Shown in pieces: positions 22,664 through 34,662 of a stretch of 64,000 nt of DNA; position 1 is the stretch's first letter, and each line of letters begins with the position of its first letter. Position numbers and translations under genes: made by a program. The stretch is taken from the NCBI GenBank assembly GCA_033297205.1, contig MU859219.1, positions 18,224 to 82,223 on the forward strand, given 5' to 3'. The notes under the pieces were generated by a model. That model was not told where the DNA came from, did not search any database, and saw nothing but the letters and a program-made list of their open reading frames with translations. Source of the stretch: Pseudoneurospora amorphoporcata (lineage: Eukaryota > Ascomycota > Sordariomycetes > Sordariales > Sordariaceae).

Positions 22664-24527
22664 ATGACCGGGTCGCTACTACTACAGAACGACAGCCCCA
22701 ATGGCTGGATCGTGCAGAAATTCGGTGGTACAAGCGTGGGCAAGTTCCCCGACAGAATCGCAGAGGACATCATCAGGTATGGAACATGATGGACCTGGGT
22801 TGTGGTCTCTCATATGTGTCCACCCGCCCGCCCGCCTCTCATGAATGAATGAACAACAAGGACTATGTGACTGACCTCACTTTTCGAATGCAGACCGTAT
22901 GTGAAGGACCATAGGCTAGTAGTCGTCTGCTCAGCAAGGAGCACAGGCAAGAAGGTTACTGGAACCACAAGTCGGTGAGTAGTTGCATCTCATCATGAAC
23001 CTCATCACTCAACCTGAACCCCTTAAGTATGTGGTCATGACCAATAGCAGCTTACACAGTCACGCAGGTTATTGGAGGTATACAAGAATCTCAAGGCCAT
23101 TGCCGCAGACTCAAGTGACGAGCAGAAGCAAGATGCTCTTCTCAAGGACGCCAAGCGAGTTATCGGTGACATCTGCAGCGACCACACCGCCGCGGCTGAC
23201 CAGTTCATCCAGAACGCCGAGCTGGCGGCCATCGTGAAGGAGGAGACGGTAAAGGAGTGCCAGCTACTGAACGAGTACCTGGAAGCCGCCAAGCGGTTCC
23301 ACCTCGAAGTAAACTCGCGAGCAAAGGACCGAGTCATAAGCTTCGGCGAGAAGCTCAGCTGTCGCTTCATGGCCTACCTGCTCAGAGACCGGGGAGTCGA
23401 CGCCGAATACGTCGACCTGGCCGACGCCCTGCACTTCGACGCCAGCATCGAGCGGCTCGACGCCACCTTCTACCGCGATGCGGCCGAGATTATCGCCAAG
23501 AAGATCCTCGCCTGCGAGAACCGCGTACCAGTCGTCACCGGCTTCTTCGGCAACGTACCCGGCGGTCTACTCGACGGCGACGTCGGCCGCGGCTACACGG
23601 ACCTGTGCGCCTCTTTGGCGGCTGTGGGCCTCAAGGCCGACGAGCTGCAGATCTGGAAGGAAGTCGACGGCATCTTCACGGCCGACCCATCCAAGGTTCC
23701 CACGGCGCGCCTGGTGCCCTCCATCACGCCCTCCGAGGCCGCCGAGCTGACCTTCTACGGCTCCGAAGTCATACACCACCTGACCATGGACCAGGTCATC
23801 AAAGCCACCCCGCCGATCCCCATCCGCATCAAGAACGTCAAGAACCCGCGCGGCGAGGGCACCATCGTCAAGCCCGACCCCCGTTTGGCTCCCGACCAGA
23901 CCCTCCACCGCCATACAACAAATGGTACCAGCGGCACCAGCACCCCCAACGGCACCCCCTGCCCCAAGTCCACCAAACCCAAGCGCCCCACGGCCGTGAC
24001 CATCAAGGACAAGATCTCCATCATCAACATCCACTCCAACAAGCGGTCGATCGCCCACACTTTCTTGGCGAGACTTTTCGCCATCCTCAACAAGCACCGG
24101 GTGAGCGTTGACCTGATCTCCACGTCCGAGGTGCACGTTTCGGTCGCCGTGCACATGGGCAACGCCGAGGTGACCAACTTTGAGGCGGCGGTTAAGGACC
24201 TAAGCGACTGCGGCGATGTGAGCGTTCTGCACGGTTTGGCTATTTTGAGCTTGGTGGGCGCCGAAATGAAGAATATGATTGGTATTTCGGGCAAGATGTT
24301 TTCGACGTTGGGTGATCATAGGATCAATATTGAGATGATTTCTCAGGGTGAGTTTGGGTTCCTTTTCTACTTTATTGGGGTGGGTTGGATATGGATGAAT
24401 GGATGGCTAATGATTGTGACGTGAAATAGGTGCCAGCGAGATCAATATCTCTTGCGTTATCGACGCTAGGGACGCCGAGCGGGCTATGAACGTTTTGCAC
24501 ACCAACTTGTTCACCTTCCTTGAGTAA
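22664..24527 (+). CDS. HOM3: aspartate kinase
   Basis: Four exons (22664-22776, 22894-22974, 23068-24347, 24430-24527) encode 523 residues, close to yeast Hom3. The enzyme phosphorylates L-aspartate with ATP, the first step towards threonine, methionine and isoleucine. The nucleotide-binding KFGGTSVG lies at residues 19-26. Further kinase-domain motifs are VISFGEKLS, PVVTGFFG and GRGYTDLCASL, with the aspartate-binding VDGIFTADP. Two ACT domains follow the linker (about residues 350-523; the first starts at ISIINIHSNK, the second at NMIGISGKM), where threonine feedback acts. A Ser/Thr/Gly/Pro-rich linker near residue 340 separates the domains. The final exon completes the last ACT strand (INISCVID). 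A TGAGTCA site upstream suggests general amino-acid control. Convergent with TLG2. Confidence 0.96.
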
Positions 24528-25269
24528 AAGGAAGAGGATACGGTGGTAGGGTGTGGTAGAGAATGGCGGAGGTGTGCTGGTTTAGGCGTCTCTGTCCTTA
24601 ATCTTACGGTGAGTTAGACGTGATAGTTCGAAGAGAGAACCAGACGGTCCGAAAGCAAGAAGAGACGACGGGTGTTAGACTCATGAGAAAGGAGTAAAGG
24701 AGGGAGACGTTAGATAGACGGGCGGTTGTCGGGTGGGAATCTTTATATCACCTGGACAACACACAGTGAAGATTTGTTTGGTTCTCATTTACATGGCTTT
24801 TATATAGAGCAGGGAAGGTAACGAAAAGGAAGTGTTTATGCAGCGCAATAGACAAAAGTCACACAGATCGAACTTGAGACGCACCGGAGTCGGGTGAGTG
24901 TTAAAAGAGGGAACCGATCAAGCGTGAAACTGTTTACGTTGCATCTTTTCGAAGCAGACTGCAGGCCTACAGCGCAACATAAAGTCATAAGAGATTTATT
25001 TGAAATACAAGGGCCCGTCGTCTTCAGGCCTTATCGTCAAGGTCCACCATATTGAGATTGTTACAAATTGTCATACAAACAGGCTCCAAGGCCTCTTCTG
25101 GACCCTTTCCCCTAGTTTCATTACATTACTTTCCTAGTTTCCCTCTCCCCTCGGCTCACTCGCCCCTCTATTTGTACCCTGTCTGGTCCTGGTTGCCCAT
25201 CCGCCCATCTTACTCGATCATCCCACACATAGCATCCTGAAATTCGTCTTTCTCATACCCCTTCCTTCT
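24528..25269. other. intergenic region between convergent HOM3 and TLG2
   Basis: No gene seen; expected to hold the two 3' UTRs and polyadenylation signals. Confidence 0.5.
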
Positions 25270-26489
25270 TCATCCCCCATGTTTCTTCGGCTTGATAACC
25301 AGCAAAATGATCATGCCCGCTATCAGAATCAACAACAGCAGTATAATCTTCCTCTTGGTTGTCTTCTTCTGATACCCCGACGCAACAGTCAGCTCCTTGG
25401 CCGCCTCCTTCACATCCGTCGCCATCCGCTCCACGTTGTAATCGATCCGGTCCAGCATCGTGCCCTGGTCGATCACCATGGTCTGCAGATCCCTGAACAG
25501 GTCAGACAGGTCGATGATTCCCTGGGCAATTTCGTCGATTTCACGTTCGCGCTGTGAGATCGCCTGGTCGTTGCTGTTAAGCAGCTTCTGGTGCGTTGAC
25601 GCTTGTAGAGTGGACTGGGAGAAGACCCGGTCGGCGTCGGATTCGAGGACGGAGGCGCTGTTAGAGCTGTTGCCTGGTGGGAGGCCGCTGGGGCCCATGG
25701 AAGAGAGGGGGGTTGAGACTCGGTCGAGGGTTGGACTGGCAAGGCTGCTCATGCCTCTTAGTTCTAAAAGGGAATAATGTCAGCGTTGTTATTTAAGATC
25801 GGGGTTCTGCATGGAGAGACTCACTCTTTAGATATGCGCTCTGCTTCTTTCGAAAGTTGGCGCTGGCCTCCTGGACTCTCGTAGCAAGGTTGATTTGTAT
25901 ATTCTTGGCCATGACCTCGTCGGCGCGGCTCATCTGGCCATTGTATTTACCCTCGCGCACCATCTGCTCGATGCGCTGGATGACGCGGTGGCAGTCGTGG
26001 AACCCCTTGGTGATGGACTGCGTGAGCTGCTCTATCTCCCGTTCCTCGTCCTTCTTGGCCTCCTCGTCGTCGAACCCCGGCAGTACGTGCTTCTGATGCA
26101 GCCGCTCTAGCTTCTGGCTCTTGCGCGCGATGTCGGCCAGCAGCTCCGACACTTCGTCCGACGAATCCGCCCACCGAGGCGGAAGCAGGTCCATCTCAAT
26201 CACGGCATCGCCGTCGTCGACATCGTAAGCCCCCGCCGATAGGAGGCCGCGCCGGTCATCGTCGGCCGAGAAGAGAACCCCCGTGCTGCTGCCAGCTTCG
26301 CCGGAAGTCCCGCCGAAGCGGTCGCCTGCACTCTGAGGGGCATATCGGTTGCGCTGGGTCGGGTGGTGGGCGTAGGACTGCCGGTATGAGATATAGCTGT
26401 GACAATCACATGGTTGTTAGCCAAAAGGATCCCAACTCTGGGGCAGGTTAAGACAGTAGCCCGTACAGATTAGTGCGGTCGCGCCACAT
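25270..26489 (-). CDS. TLG2: t-SNARE syntaxin of the Golgi/endosome (Tlg2 type)
   Basis: Three exons (26489-26467, 26396-25825, 25763-25270) encode 362 residues. The first exon is 23 nt; its MWRDRTN start resembles the conserved Tlg2/syntaxin-16 N-terminal peptide (RDRT-L), the binding site for the Sec1/Munc18 protein Vps45. A helical Habc region spans about residues 75-195. The SNARE motif runs from about 268 to 322, with the central-layer Gln at 292 (FRDLQTM). A C-terminal anchor of 18 hydrophobic residues at 338-355 is followed by a basic KPKKHGG tail. Length and layout match Tlg2 (397 residues in yeast) and mammalian syntaxin 16. It mediates fusion of endosome-derived vesicles with the trans-Golgi network. 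Head to head with calmodulin, 920 bp between starts. Confidence 0.93.
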
Positions 26490-27408
26490 GGCGGACGCCG
26501 GAAGGGCGAAAGGCTCCCTTCACCTCGGTTGCACGCCGAAGGCTAGTCGTCGTCCCGGTCGGAGTTGGGAATCAATTGATGGTAGTTGGTGGTGATGGCG
26601 GTCCAGGGGCGGATTGGAATTGGTATGGCATCACATCGCATCGCATGGACACGGCTGTGCAGTTCGAGGTTGAGTGCCAGTGTCTCCTTCCGTCCCAGGT
26701 CGATCTTCGGGGGGGGGATGTTTCTCGGCTCCCATCTCTCTCTCACTAACAGCAACAGGGACAGTAGCACTAGCTACCATGGCTCAGAAACAGTGAAACC
26801 CAACTGAATGCTGGCCAGTTCCAGGGATGGGGGGCATGATGACATGGTATGCATGCCCCAGTCACCTGCCGGGCACTTGGGGGTCGCTAATAAGGGACAT
26901 CGTTTGCCTGTGTCACGAAGAGTCGGTCAGCTGGCAGCCTAGGAGCTCTTTTCCGCCTGTTCGGTCGACCATGCCCACCTGTCTGCCCCTGCCTCTTCTG
27001 CCTGGCTGTCTGGCCCGTCTGGGGCTGCTGGCGACGGTGCAGTGGTGATGCATCCCATGCAGTTGCAGCACCTGGGTCTAGGGCGTCCTTAGTCTCATTT
27101 TAGCGAGCGTGTTAGGGAGGGACCCCGCCCCGCCTCCCTCCACTGCTTCGCAATCGGCGGCCCCAGCTGCTCATTTAAGGAACGATTTGATTCCAGGGCA
27201 CCCAAGGACGAACTACCTACTAGGTACTAAAGAGAACGGAGACTTGGACCTAACCAACCAACCGGTTTCGTTTCTACTGCGACCTACCTATCTGCCACTT
27301 CTAAACCAGAACACCTTCGAATCCTCCTTCGAAACATAGGTGCCTTGACCAACTATCTCACACGCTCGCTCTCCCCAGACTTCACATCCACCCCTTAATA
27401 CTATCAAG
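26490..27408. promoter_or_regulatory. divergent promoter region between TLG2 and calmodulin
   Basis: No gene seen in the 919 bp between the two ATGs. A G-run near 26709-26715 and C/T-rich blocks are the only local features I note. Confidence 0.4.
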
Positions 27409-28415
27409 ATGGTATGCTCATTCCTTATCTCGGCGCCTCCGGTCGAAGCTGTTTGAGCGCAACAAGAACCCCGCGATTCAGCTCGAGGGGCAGCAAGCGG
27501 GCTCCAAACATACGATGATGGCTGGAAAGGAGACGGGCAGATGTATGCTGACCAGGCTATCAACAACAACAGGCGGACTCCCTTACTGAAGAGCAGGTCT
27601 CCGAGTTCAAGGAGGCCTTCTCCCTCTTTGTAAGTTACCTTCCTTGTCCCTTACGCTCCACCCCCCGTCGCCGTTTGGCGCAAATCGTGCGAGCCTGATG
27701 ACTGACCCGATACAACGCCATACAGGACAAGGACGGTGATGGTCAGTCTCTCGAAACCCTGCCCCCAGATACCTGAACCTTTCCACCATCAAGTCAACGG
27801 CAAGCGCATTGGATCGTAAAGCTTGCGACGCGCCGAACACTGTCTCACCGCCCGCCCCTCAATCGAGATGCGATGTAAATACGCGCCTTCCCATCGTGCC
27901 TGCATGCTGAATAGTACTTAGGTCAAATCACCACCAAGGAGCTTGGTACCGTCATGCGCTCGTTGGGCCAGAACCCCTCCGAGTCTGAGCTTCAAGACAT
28001 GATCAACGAGGTCGACGCCGACAACAACGGCACCATCGACTTCCCTGGTATGAACATCACGGACTTTTGATTTCGCCAGTTCGCCGCTGACAATAGCCTA
28101 CAGAGTTCCTTACCATGATGGCCAGAAAGATGAAGGATACCGACTCTGAGGAGGAGATCCGTGAGGCCTTCAAGGTGTTCGATCGCGACAACAACGGCTT
28201 CATCTCCGCTGCCGAGCTCCGTCACGTCATGACCTCCATCGGCGAGAAGCTTACCGATGACGAGGTTGATGAGATGATCCGCGAGGCCGACCAGGACGGC
28301 GATGGACGTATCGATTGTACGTATCCGATTCTTGTTACTCGGCCTGGCTATTCTAGCTTACCAACACTTCTATCCAACAGATAACGAGTTTGTTCAGCTC
28401 ATGATGCAGAAGTAA
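27409..28415 (+). CDS. CMD1: calmodulin
   Basis: Six exons: 27409-27411, 27573-27629, 27726-27741, 27922-28047, 28104-28316 and 28381-28415. They encode 149 residues, the standard length. Exon 1 carries only the ATG and exon 3 is 16 nt long, coding for the start of the first calcium loop. Four EF hands are intact: loops begin at D21 (DKDGDGQ), D57 (DADNNGTID), D94 (DRDNNGFIS) and D130 (DQDGDGRID), each with a Glu at position 12. Calmodulin binds calcium and then activates kinases, calcineurin and cytoskeletal targets. The sequence is near-identical to other fungal calmodulins as I know them. The intron after the ATG and the one inside loop 1 are expected for this gene in filamentous fungi, so I trust the tiny exons. 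Confidence 0.98.
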
Positions 28416-30127
28416 ACAGCTTTCTCCTATATCACGAAGACAGGTTATAGCGTTCTCTTTGAATACCACTATTAGTTGATGCCTCCATTCGGATGTGAAG
28501 GGATAGCATTGCTTCCCACGCTTGGTATGTTATGCACGGATGGCCTGTGTTATCGTGGTCGTGCATTATGCTTGAGAGCTGTCTCTCCACCTGCCTCAAA
28601 CCGCCGAGCTCGATAAGCGACGGGGTTGGAGTTGACAAGAGATGGACACTAGCAACTTAAAGTTGCTCTCCGCTTGACTTCGAGTTTGTGGCTAGGCCGG
28701 TTACCTCCTCAACAGTTATCAATCTGATTTGACTAAGCCTCTGGTAGTCAAACCATTATCCACGACGTTGTCTTGCCCGATTGAAGCCGCATCTTACAAG
28801 CAAAGGGGTTTGCTACAAAACGCTTGTCAAATGCACAGCTGTCGGATTCACGTCATCAGCGACTCCGGACCAGCGAGACCCAAGATCTGTCAACCGGTAC
28901 TTGGGATGACGTGCAGGATGATTGTGGCAGTGCTGGCTAGCGACATCTGTGGATATCAGCCCTATAGGGTTTTCATGTTGTGGTCTCCGGTACGGCACAG
29001 CATCTAGAAAGTTGACTCACGATCGGCTCACCAGCAATCTTTGGAGGATTATGTAACTATCGGTCGATGAAGGGTAGGGGTTGCGGTGAGTCTGCTCGTT
29101 GCTTGTGATGCCCTCTTCTCGCGCTTAATATACTGAGGTTTGGTCTAGTAAAGGGGGTTTCAGGTGAAGGTAAATGGCTTCTCAGGACTCAAACAAGCTT
29201 CACATCCTTCAAATCCTTCATTTGATCTATATTCATTTACCGTTGTTCCACGCAATATCGACGAAATTCAAGCTGTTGCTCGTCTTCGTGGCATTTACTA
29301 ACTTATCAAATTACAGACGTCATACCGCTATCAGTTCCCCATGTCAACATTCCTGTAGGTTCAGCTGTGACAAGATAGACACAAATGTTGAAAAGAGCCA
29401 GTGTCTGATGTAGTGGCCGTTTAGTCTACATTGTACTCTAGAGAATCAGATGGACCGAGACTCGGTGGGAACATCAATATCTGACCCTAACCCTGATTAC
29501 CCCTTTTTCGGTGAGGCCGTCAGGGTGCCTGACAAGACGGTCTAGGCCCCACCTTCCGTACAGAGCTGCAGCGCCCAGAGCTGAGGAACAGCATCAAGAG
29601 TCCCTGTGGCCCATGCTTTTCGGTGAGTCTGGCGCCTGCCGTCGTGCCGTTGCCAGGAAGCTTTTCAGCGGCCAGGTACCTGCCTGAGGCCACGACTTGA
29701 CCGGCGCTGACCGTCACCGTCCCCTCTGGCTAGGAGCGGGCGGACGGAGAGAGGTCGAGTGGGGGGTGGACACACGGTCAAGGAGCTCCAATCAAGCGCA
29801 TCCGGTGGCCACCTCGCCGCCAGCCCGCCCATTGTGCGCTGTGCTTCCACTTGTCATGTTTCGGCCGGGTTCCCAAAAGGTTGATCCTCTCTCTCATGAA
29901 TGTCTACCTCTACGTACCTTTGCCTTTACCGTATCGTAACTTTGCCCATTGCGTGCCTCTACTTCCTCCGGATACCCCTTGCTTGAAGCTGCTAAGAACA
30001 ACCACCATCCGCTCTCCGTTCCGCAACTCCCCCGCCATCTCGAGAGCTCGAGCATTCGCTTCCACTCCCACTCTGGTCCAGATCCCCTAGACAGGCCCCC
30101 TTGCGGGCCCCTAATGATTGCATCGCC
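28416..30127. other. 1.7-kb intergenic region
   Basis: No gene seen. A short CCCTAACCCT at 29485-29494 is the only sequence resembling a telomere repeat, and it is too short to matter. The last 400 bp probably carry the APL4 promoter and leader. Confidence 0.5.
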
Positions 30128-32949
30128 ATGACTTCCCGTAAGTGCGCCAGCGGCATCGCCATGATCCCAAGACTCGAGCCACCAAGTCAAGACCCAAGAC
30201 TGACTCTTGTGATCTCCCAACAGTCAAGCAGTTTATTCGCAATGTCCGAGCCGCCAAGACGATCGCCGACGAGAGAGCCGTAATTCAGAAAGAGAGCGCC
30301 GCCATTAGAGCCAGCTTCAGGGAGGAGAGCCACGATCACGGCGTCAGGTGCATTTGAGCTGCCAGCATACCAAAGCTTTCCCGGAACTCGGTTTGCTGAT
30401 CAACTATGTTACTGCAGGCGCAACAACGTGGCCAAGTTATTATACCTCTTCACCCTCGGTGAGCGCACTCACTTCGGTCAGATCGAGTGCTTGAAGCTCC
30501 TGGCCTCTCCGCGCTTCGCCGACAAGCGTCTAGGCCATCTCGCGACAAGTTTGCTTCTCGACGAGAACCAAGAAGTGCTTACTCTGGTTACCAACTCCCT
30601 TCAAAAGTACGTTGTTCGGCCAGACGACTACTATGGATGCGCAACGTGATGCTGACGCTCGGCTCTAATAGTGACCTTAACCACTCGAATCAGTATGTCG
30701 TGGGCCTCGCCCTCTGCACCCTCGGAAACATTGCATCGGTCGAGATGTCCAGAGATCTGTTCCCCCAAATCGAAACACTGGTATCGACGACGAACCCATA
30801 CATTCGGCGGAAGGCAGCTCTTTGTGCGATGCGGATATGCAAGAAGGTTCCGGATCTCCAAGAACACTTTATCGAGAAGGCGGCGCAATTATTATCAGAC
30901 CGCAACCACGGCGTGTTGCTTTGCGGCTTGACATTGGTGACCAGCCTTTGCGAAGCTGACGAGGCTGAGGGTGGGGAGGAGGGCATCATTGAGAAGTTCA
31001 GGCAGTTCGTACCGGTACTCGTGAGGACTCTCAAGGGACTGGCTTCTTCCGGTTATGCGCCGGAGCATGACGTTACGGGCATTACCGACCCGTTCTTGCA
31101 GGTCAAGATTTTGCGCCTTCTCCGAGTCCTAGCCCGCGGCGATGCCCAGACTACGGAGCAGATCAACGATATCCTCGCTCAGGTTGCGACCAACACCGAC
31201 GCTACCAAGAACGTCGGAAACTCGATCCTTTACGAGGCCGTACTTACGATTCTCGATATCGAAGCCGATGCTGGCTTGCGCGTACTGGGTGTCAACATTC
31301 TGGGCAAGTTCTTGGCTAACAAGGACAACAATATCCGTTATGTTGCGCTAAACACGCTGGTCAAGGTGGTGGCCATCGACACCAACGCTGTACAAAGGCA
31401 CCGGAACACCATTTTGGAATGCCTCAGGGACCCCGATATCAGTATCAGGAGGAGAGCTCTTGACCTGAGTTTCACCCTGATCAACGAGAGCAACGTCCGC
31501 GTCCTTATTCGGGAGCTGTTGGCTTTCCTGGAGGTGGCGGACAACGAGTTTAAGCCCAATATGACTAGCCAGATCGGTATCGCCGCTGATAGGTACGCGC
31601 CTAACAAGAGATGGCATGTCGATACAATGCTCCGTGTTTTGACGTTGGCCGGTAACTACGTCAAGGAGCCAATCCTGTCTTCGTTCATCCGCCTTATCGC
31701 TACGGCTCCCGAGCTACAAACATACGCCGTGCAGAAGCTTTACACCAACCTAAAGAAGGATATCACCCAAGAAAGTCTGACGCAGGCCGGCGCGTGGTGT
31801 ATTGGTGAATACAGCGACGCTCTTCTCAGGGGCGGTCAGTATGAGGAGGAGGAGCTCGTACAGGAGATCAAGGAGCATGAGATTATCGACTTGTTCACGA
31901 CCATCCTAAACAGCAACTATGCCACCCAAGTCACCACCGAGTACATCATCACAGCACTCATCAAACTCACCACTAGGCTGCAAGACCCAGCCCAGATTGA
32001 GAGAGTTCGTCGTCTACTTCAATATCACCAGACAAGTCTGGATGTCGAAGTTCAGCAGCGTGCGGTGGAATACGGCAACCTGTTCTCTTTCGATCAGATT
32101 CGCCGTGGTGTGCTCGAGAAGATGCCTCCCCCTCAGATCAAGGAGTCTTCCCGAGTACTTGGTGAGGCTTCCAAGAAGACCACCAAGGCAGCAGGCAAGA
32201 AGACCAACAAGGCTGCCAAGCCCAAGGAAGAGGATCTCCTATTCGACCTCATGGGAGACACCAACCTTCCGTCTCCCTCCGTTCCTAACGGCGGCACGAA
32301 CAACGCCGACCTTCTCGCCGATATCCTCGGCGGCGCTACCGCGCCTCCGACTTCGACGTCTCCAACTCCAGCGCAGTCGAACGTTGCCTCAATCATGGAT
32401 CTCTTCTCTCAAGGATCTACCTCCACACCCTCTCCTGCGCCTGCACCAGCGGCTGCTCCATCAGCAGTCCTTGATCTTCTCAACACCACTCCAGCCGCCG
32501 ATCCGGCTCCGGCCCCACAAGCGGCACCCAAGCCCGCTGCTGCGGCGGGACACCCTTGCTACGACAACAATGGTTTGAACATCACCATCCAGATACAACG
32601 CAATGCTGAGGGTATGATCCAGGCTACGGCTCGCTTCCGCAACTCGTTCCCTGGCGGTGCGCTCTCAGCTGTTGGGTTGCAGGCGGCGGTGCCCAAGACT
32701 CAGAAGCTACAGCTGCTCAACATCTCTTCGACGGATATTGCGCCGGGGGCGGAGGCTACGCAGATGATGAGAGTGGCTGGTTGCACTGGGGTAAGTTATT
32801 TTTTTTCAGTTTATCTTCATTCGTCTATTCTTGACAAAATCGCTAACCAATCGTGTGTGCAGCCTTTGCGTCTACGTCTCAGGATAGGATATACCCACCC
32901 TACGGCGGGACAGGTATTGGATCTGGTCAACTGGACGGAGCCCCAATGA
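30128..32949 (+). CDS. APL4: AP-1 complex gamma-adaptin
   Basis: Five exons (30128-30137, 30224-30347, 30418-30606, 30672-32790, 32863-32949) encode 842 residues; yeast Apl4 has 832. The first coding exon is only 10 nt. It starts MTSLKQFIRNVRAAKTIADER, the typical gamma-adaptin helix, followed by the adaptin trunk of HEAT-like repeats to about residue 600. The hinge (about 600-735) is Lys-, Ala-, Pro- and Thr-rich and has clathrin- or adaptor-binding-like patches such as LLFDL at 630-634. The gamma ear starts near 740 (LNITIQIQRN) and ends in the final exon. The protein is a large subunit of the AP-1 coat adaptor that sorts cargo between trans-Golgi and endosomes. The second donor, GTGCAT, is slightly off consensus, but the protein reads through cleanly. 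Confidence 0.96.
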
Positions 32950-33718
32950 ATGGGGAAAAACGTGTTTATGGCATAAGCATGGATGAGAGGAGGAGAGACA
33001 AGAAGAAAGTGTGATCGTAACGTAACGTATTAGCTAGTGAGTGGCCAAGTCACAAACAACCTTTAATTGCAGGGTAAATCAGAAAGTACCAGCAAGATGC
33101 AAGATCAAGATATAGAGAGGAGGCCAAAACTAAGCAGCCGGTTTTTTCAAGGCGTTAATCATTATTGTTGTCCTTCTTTTGCAGAAGATGTGCTCACTAT
33201 TCAAAAGGTCAAATACATGTGCGAATTCTTTCAAGTTGGCTCATCCCGCGCTATTACCTCCTTCCCACTCTGTGGTCAAACATCCCAAGCACCAAGCTAT
33301 AGCACTCATCATTCTTACTTCAGCAGCACTTGTCGGTTGAAATTGACATTTGGTTTTATTTCTTCCCTCTGCTACCAAACTCTAGTCCTTCCACCTTTTC
33401 TCATTGACTAACTAACTGTCATTTCGATCAGTCAGTCATTCAGCCCAGTATTACTAACGAGAGTTTATATATCAATGAATCATAGCTCGTGCTATTCCAT
33501 ATTTCCATCTTGTGGCCTTTTACGGCGCCGCCTATTAACGCCCTCTTTAGGTATAATATGCAAGTGATTGCACACAAAATAGTAAGAAAGAAGACAAAGG
33601 AGAGAAAAGAAAAAGGAGGGGGGTGAAGGGCCCTCCTCCGTATGATACAGGTATTTTGTTTCTGTTCTTTTTTCCACATCCGATGCTGTAGCTTGCTCAA
33701 TCACTGACACTTCACGAC
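32950..33718. other. intergenic region between convergent APL4 and the DUF3455 gene
   Basis: No gene seen; 3' UTRs expected. It includes an A/G-rich run near 33590-33620. Confidence 0.5.
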
Positions 33719-34662
33719 TTAGTTGCCATAAAACCAGTACCTATTTCCATCATGTTAGCGTTTTGTCCTGCCTCAAGTATCACGATCTTCAGGAGGATAA
33801 AAACTTACTGAGCAGCATACTGCACCTCAAAGGCCGCCGGCATCCCCTTACACGTCTCGGGCGCACTTCCGCCGGCCGTCTCCACGCGATAAACCTCCTG
33901 CAGCCCGCCTGTCGCTCCCGGTCTCGTAACCAGCTTCAACCAGGGCACTGCCTTCTCACCGCCCTGTCCCTTGGCCGCCGCCTCGGGAGCAGGCGTAGAG
34001 TTATTCTTCGCACAGGGGGCCTCGCCAATCTTCCACTGGCTCGCATCCATGTTGAAAAAGGGGGTAGAGGCGTTGGTGAAGTAGTGAGCTCCTGAGACGG
34101 CCATGCCTGATGTAGGAGCGAGAGTTTGCTTGAGGAAGGAAGGGGAAAGAGAGGAGGCGATGGAGGCGAGGTTGGAGAGGTTGAAGTTCATGGATACACC
34201 GGAGAGCATGGCCCCGATGTCGGGGTAGGCGGAGACGATGCAGGAGGCGTTGAAGAGAGAGGCGACGGCGCCGTTGGCGACGGGGATCGCGGTAGCGTTG
34301 GTGGTGTCGCAGGTGTAGTTTTGGGTGCCGCGGCCGAGGGCGACGTGCTTGAGGGTCAGGCCGAAGGAGGGGGCTGGGAGGGGAGAAGGTGCTTTTTTGG
34401 GCGTTAATATGGGAGTGGATAAGAAGAGGGGAATGGATGCAGAGGCTTGCTTACCTTGGGGCATGACCACCTTGGAGAGATCACATGTTGGTACGGCGCT
34501 CTCGAACTTGCTTTGTTGGACCTTGACGGCGAGGAGGTTAAAGTACTCTGATACCTTCTTGAGGGAGTCGGCGTGGGCTGAGTTGGCGTTGATCTCGGGG
34601 AGGACTGGGGCGGCCATGACGGAGGAGACGCTGAGCGCCGATAGGAATAGTGAGGCACGCAT
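33719..34662 (-). CDS. secreted DUF3455-family protein
   Basis: Three exons (34662-34455, 34391-33809, 33740-33719) encode 270 residues. A signal peptide is clear: MRASLFLSALSVSSVMA, then APVLPEIN. The domain has the family pattern LKHVALGRGTQNYTC and ends FEVQYAAQYWFYGN; the last exon supplies the YWFYG end that DUF3455 proteins share. It has several N-glycosylation sites (NYT, NAT, NAS, NLS, NNS). Enzymatic function is unknown to me; these proteins are extracellular or cell-wall-associated and are sometimes mislabelled malate dehydrogenase. I start at 34662 rather than an in-frame Met at 34743 because the former gives the signal peptide directly. The first intron (GTAAGC..AAG) is 63 nt and has no stop, so retention would add 21 residues without breaking the frame. 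Confidence 0.85.

Noticed and set aside
23257..24111. A long plus-strand frame of Arg/Pro/His-rich text.
   Set aside because: It overlaps the aspartate kinase exon in another frame and is a shadow of it.
29485..29494. CCCTAACCCT, resembling a telomere repeat.
   Set aside because: Fewer than two units and isolated; expected by chance.
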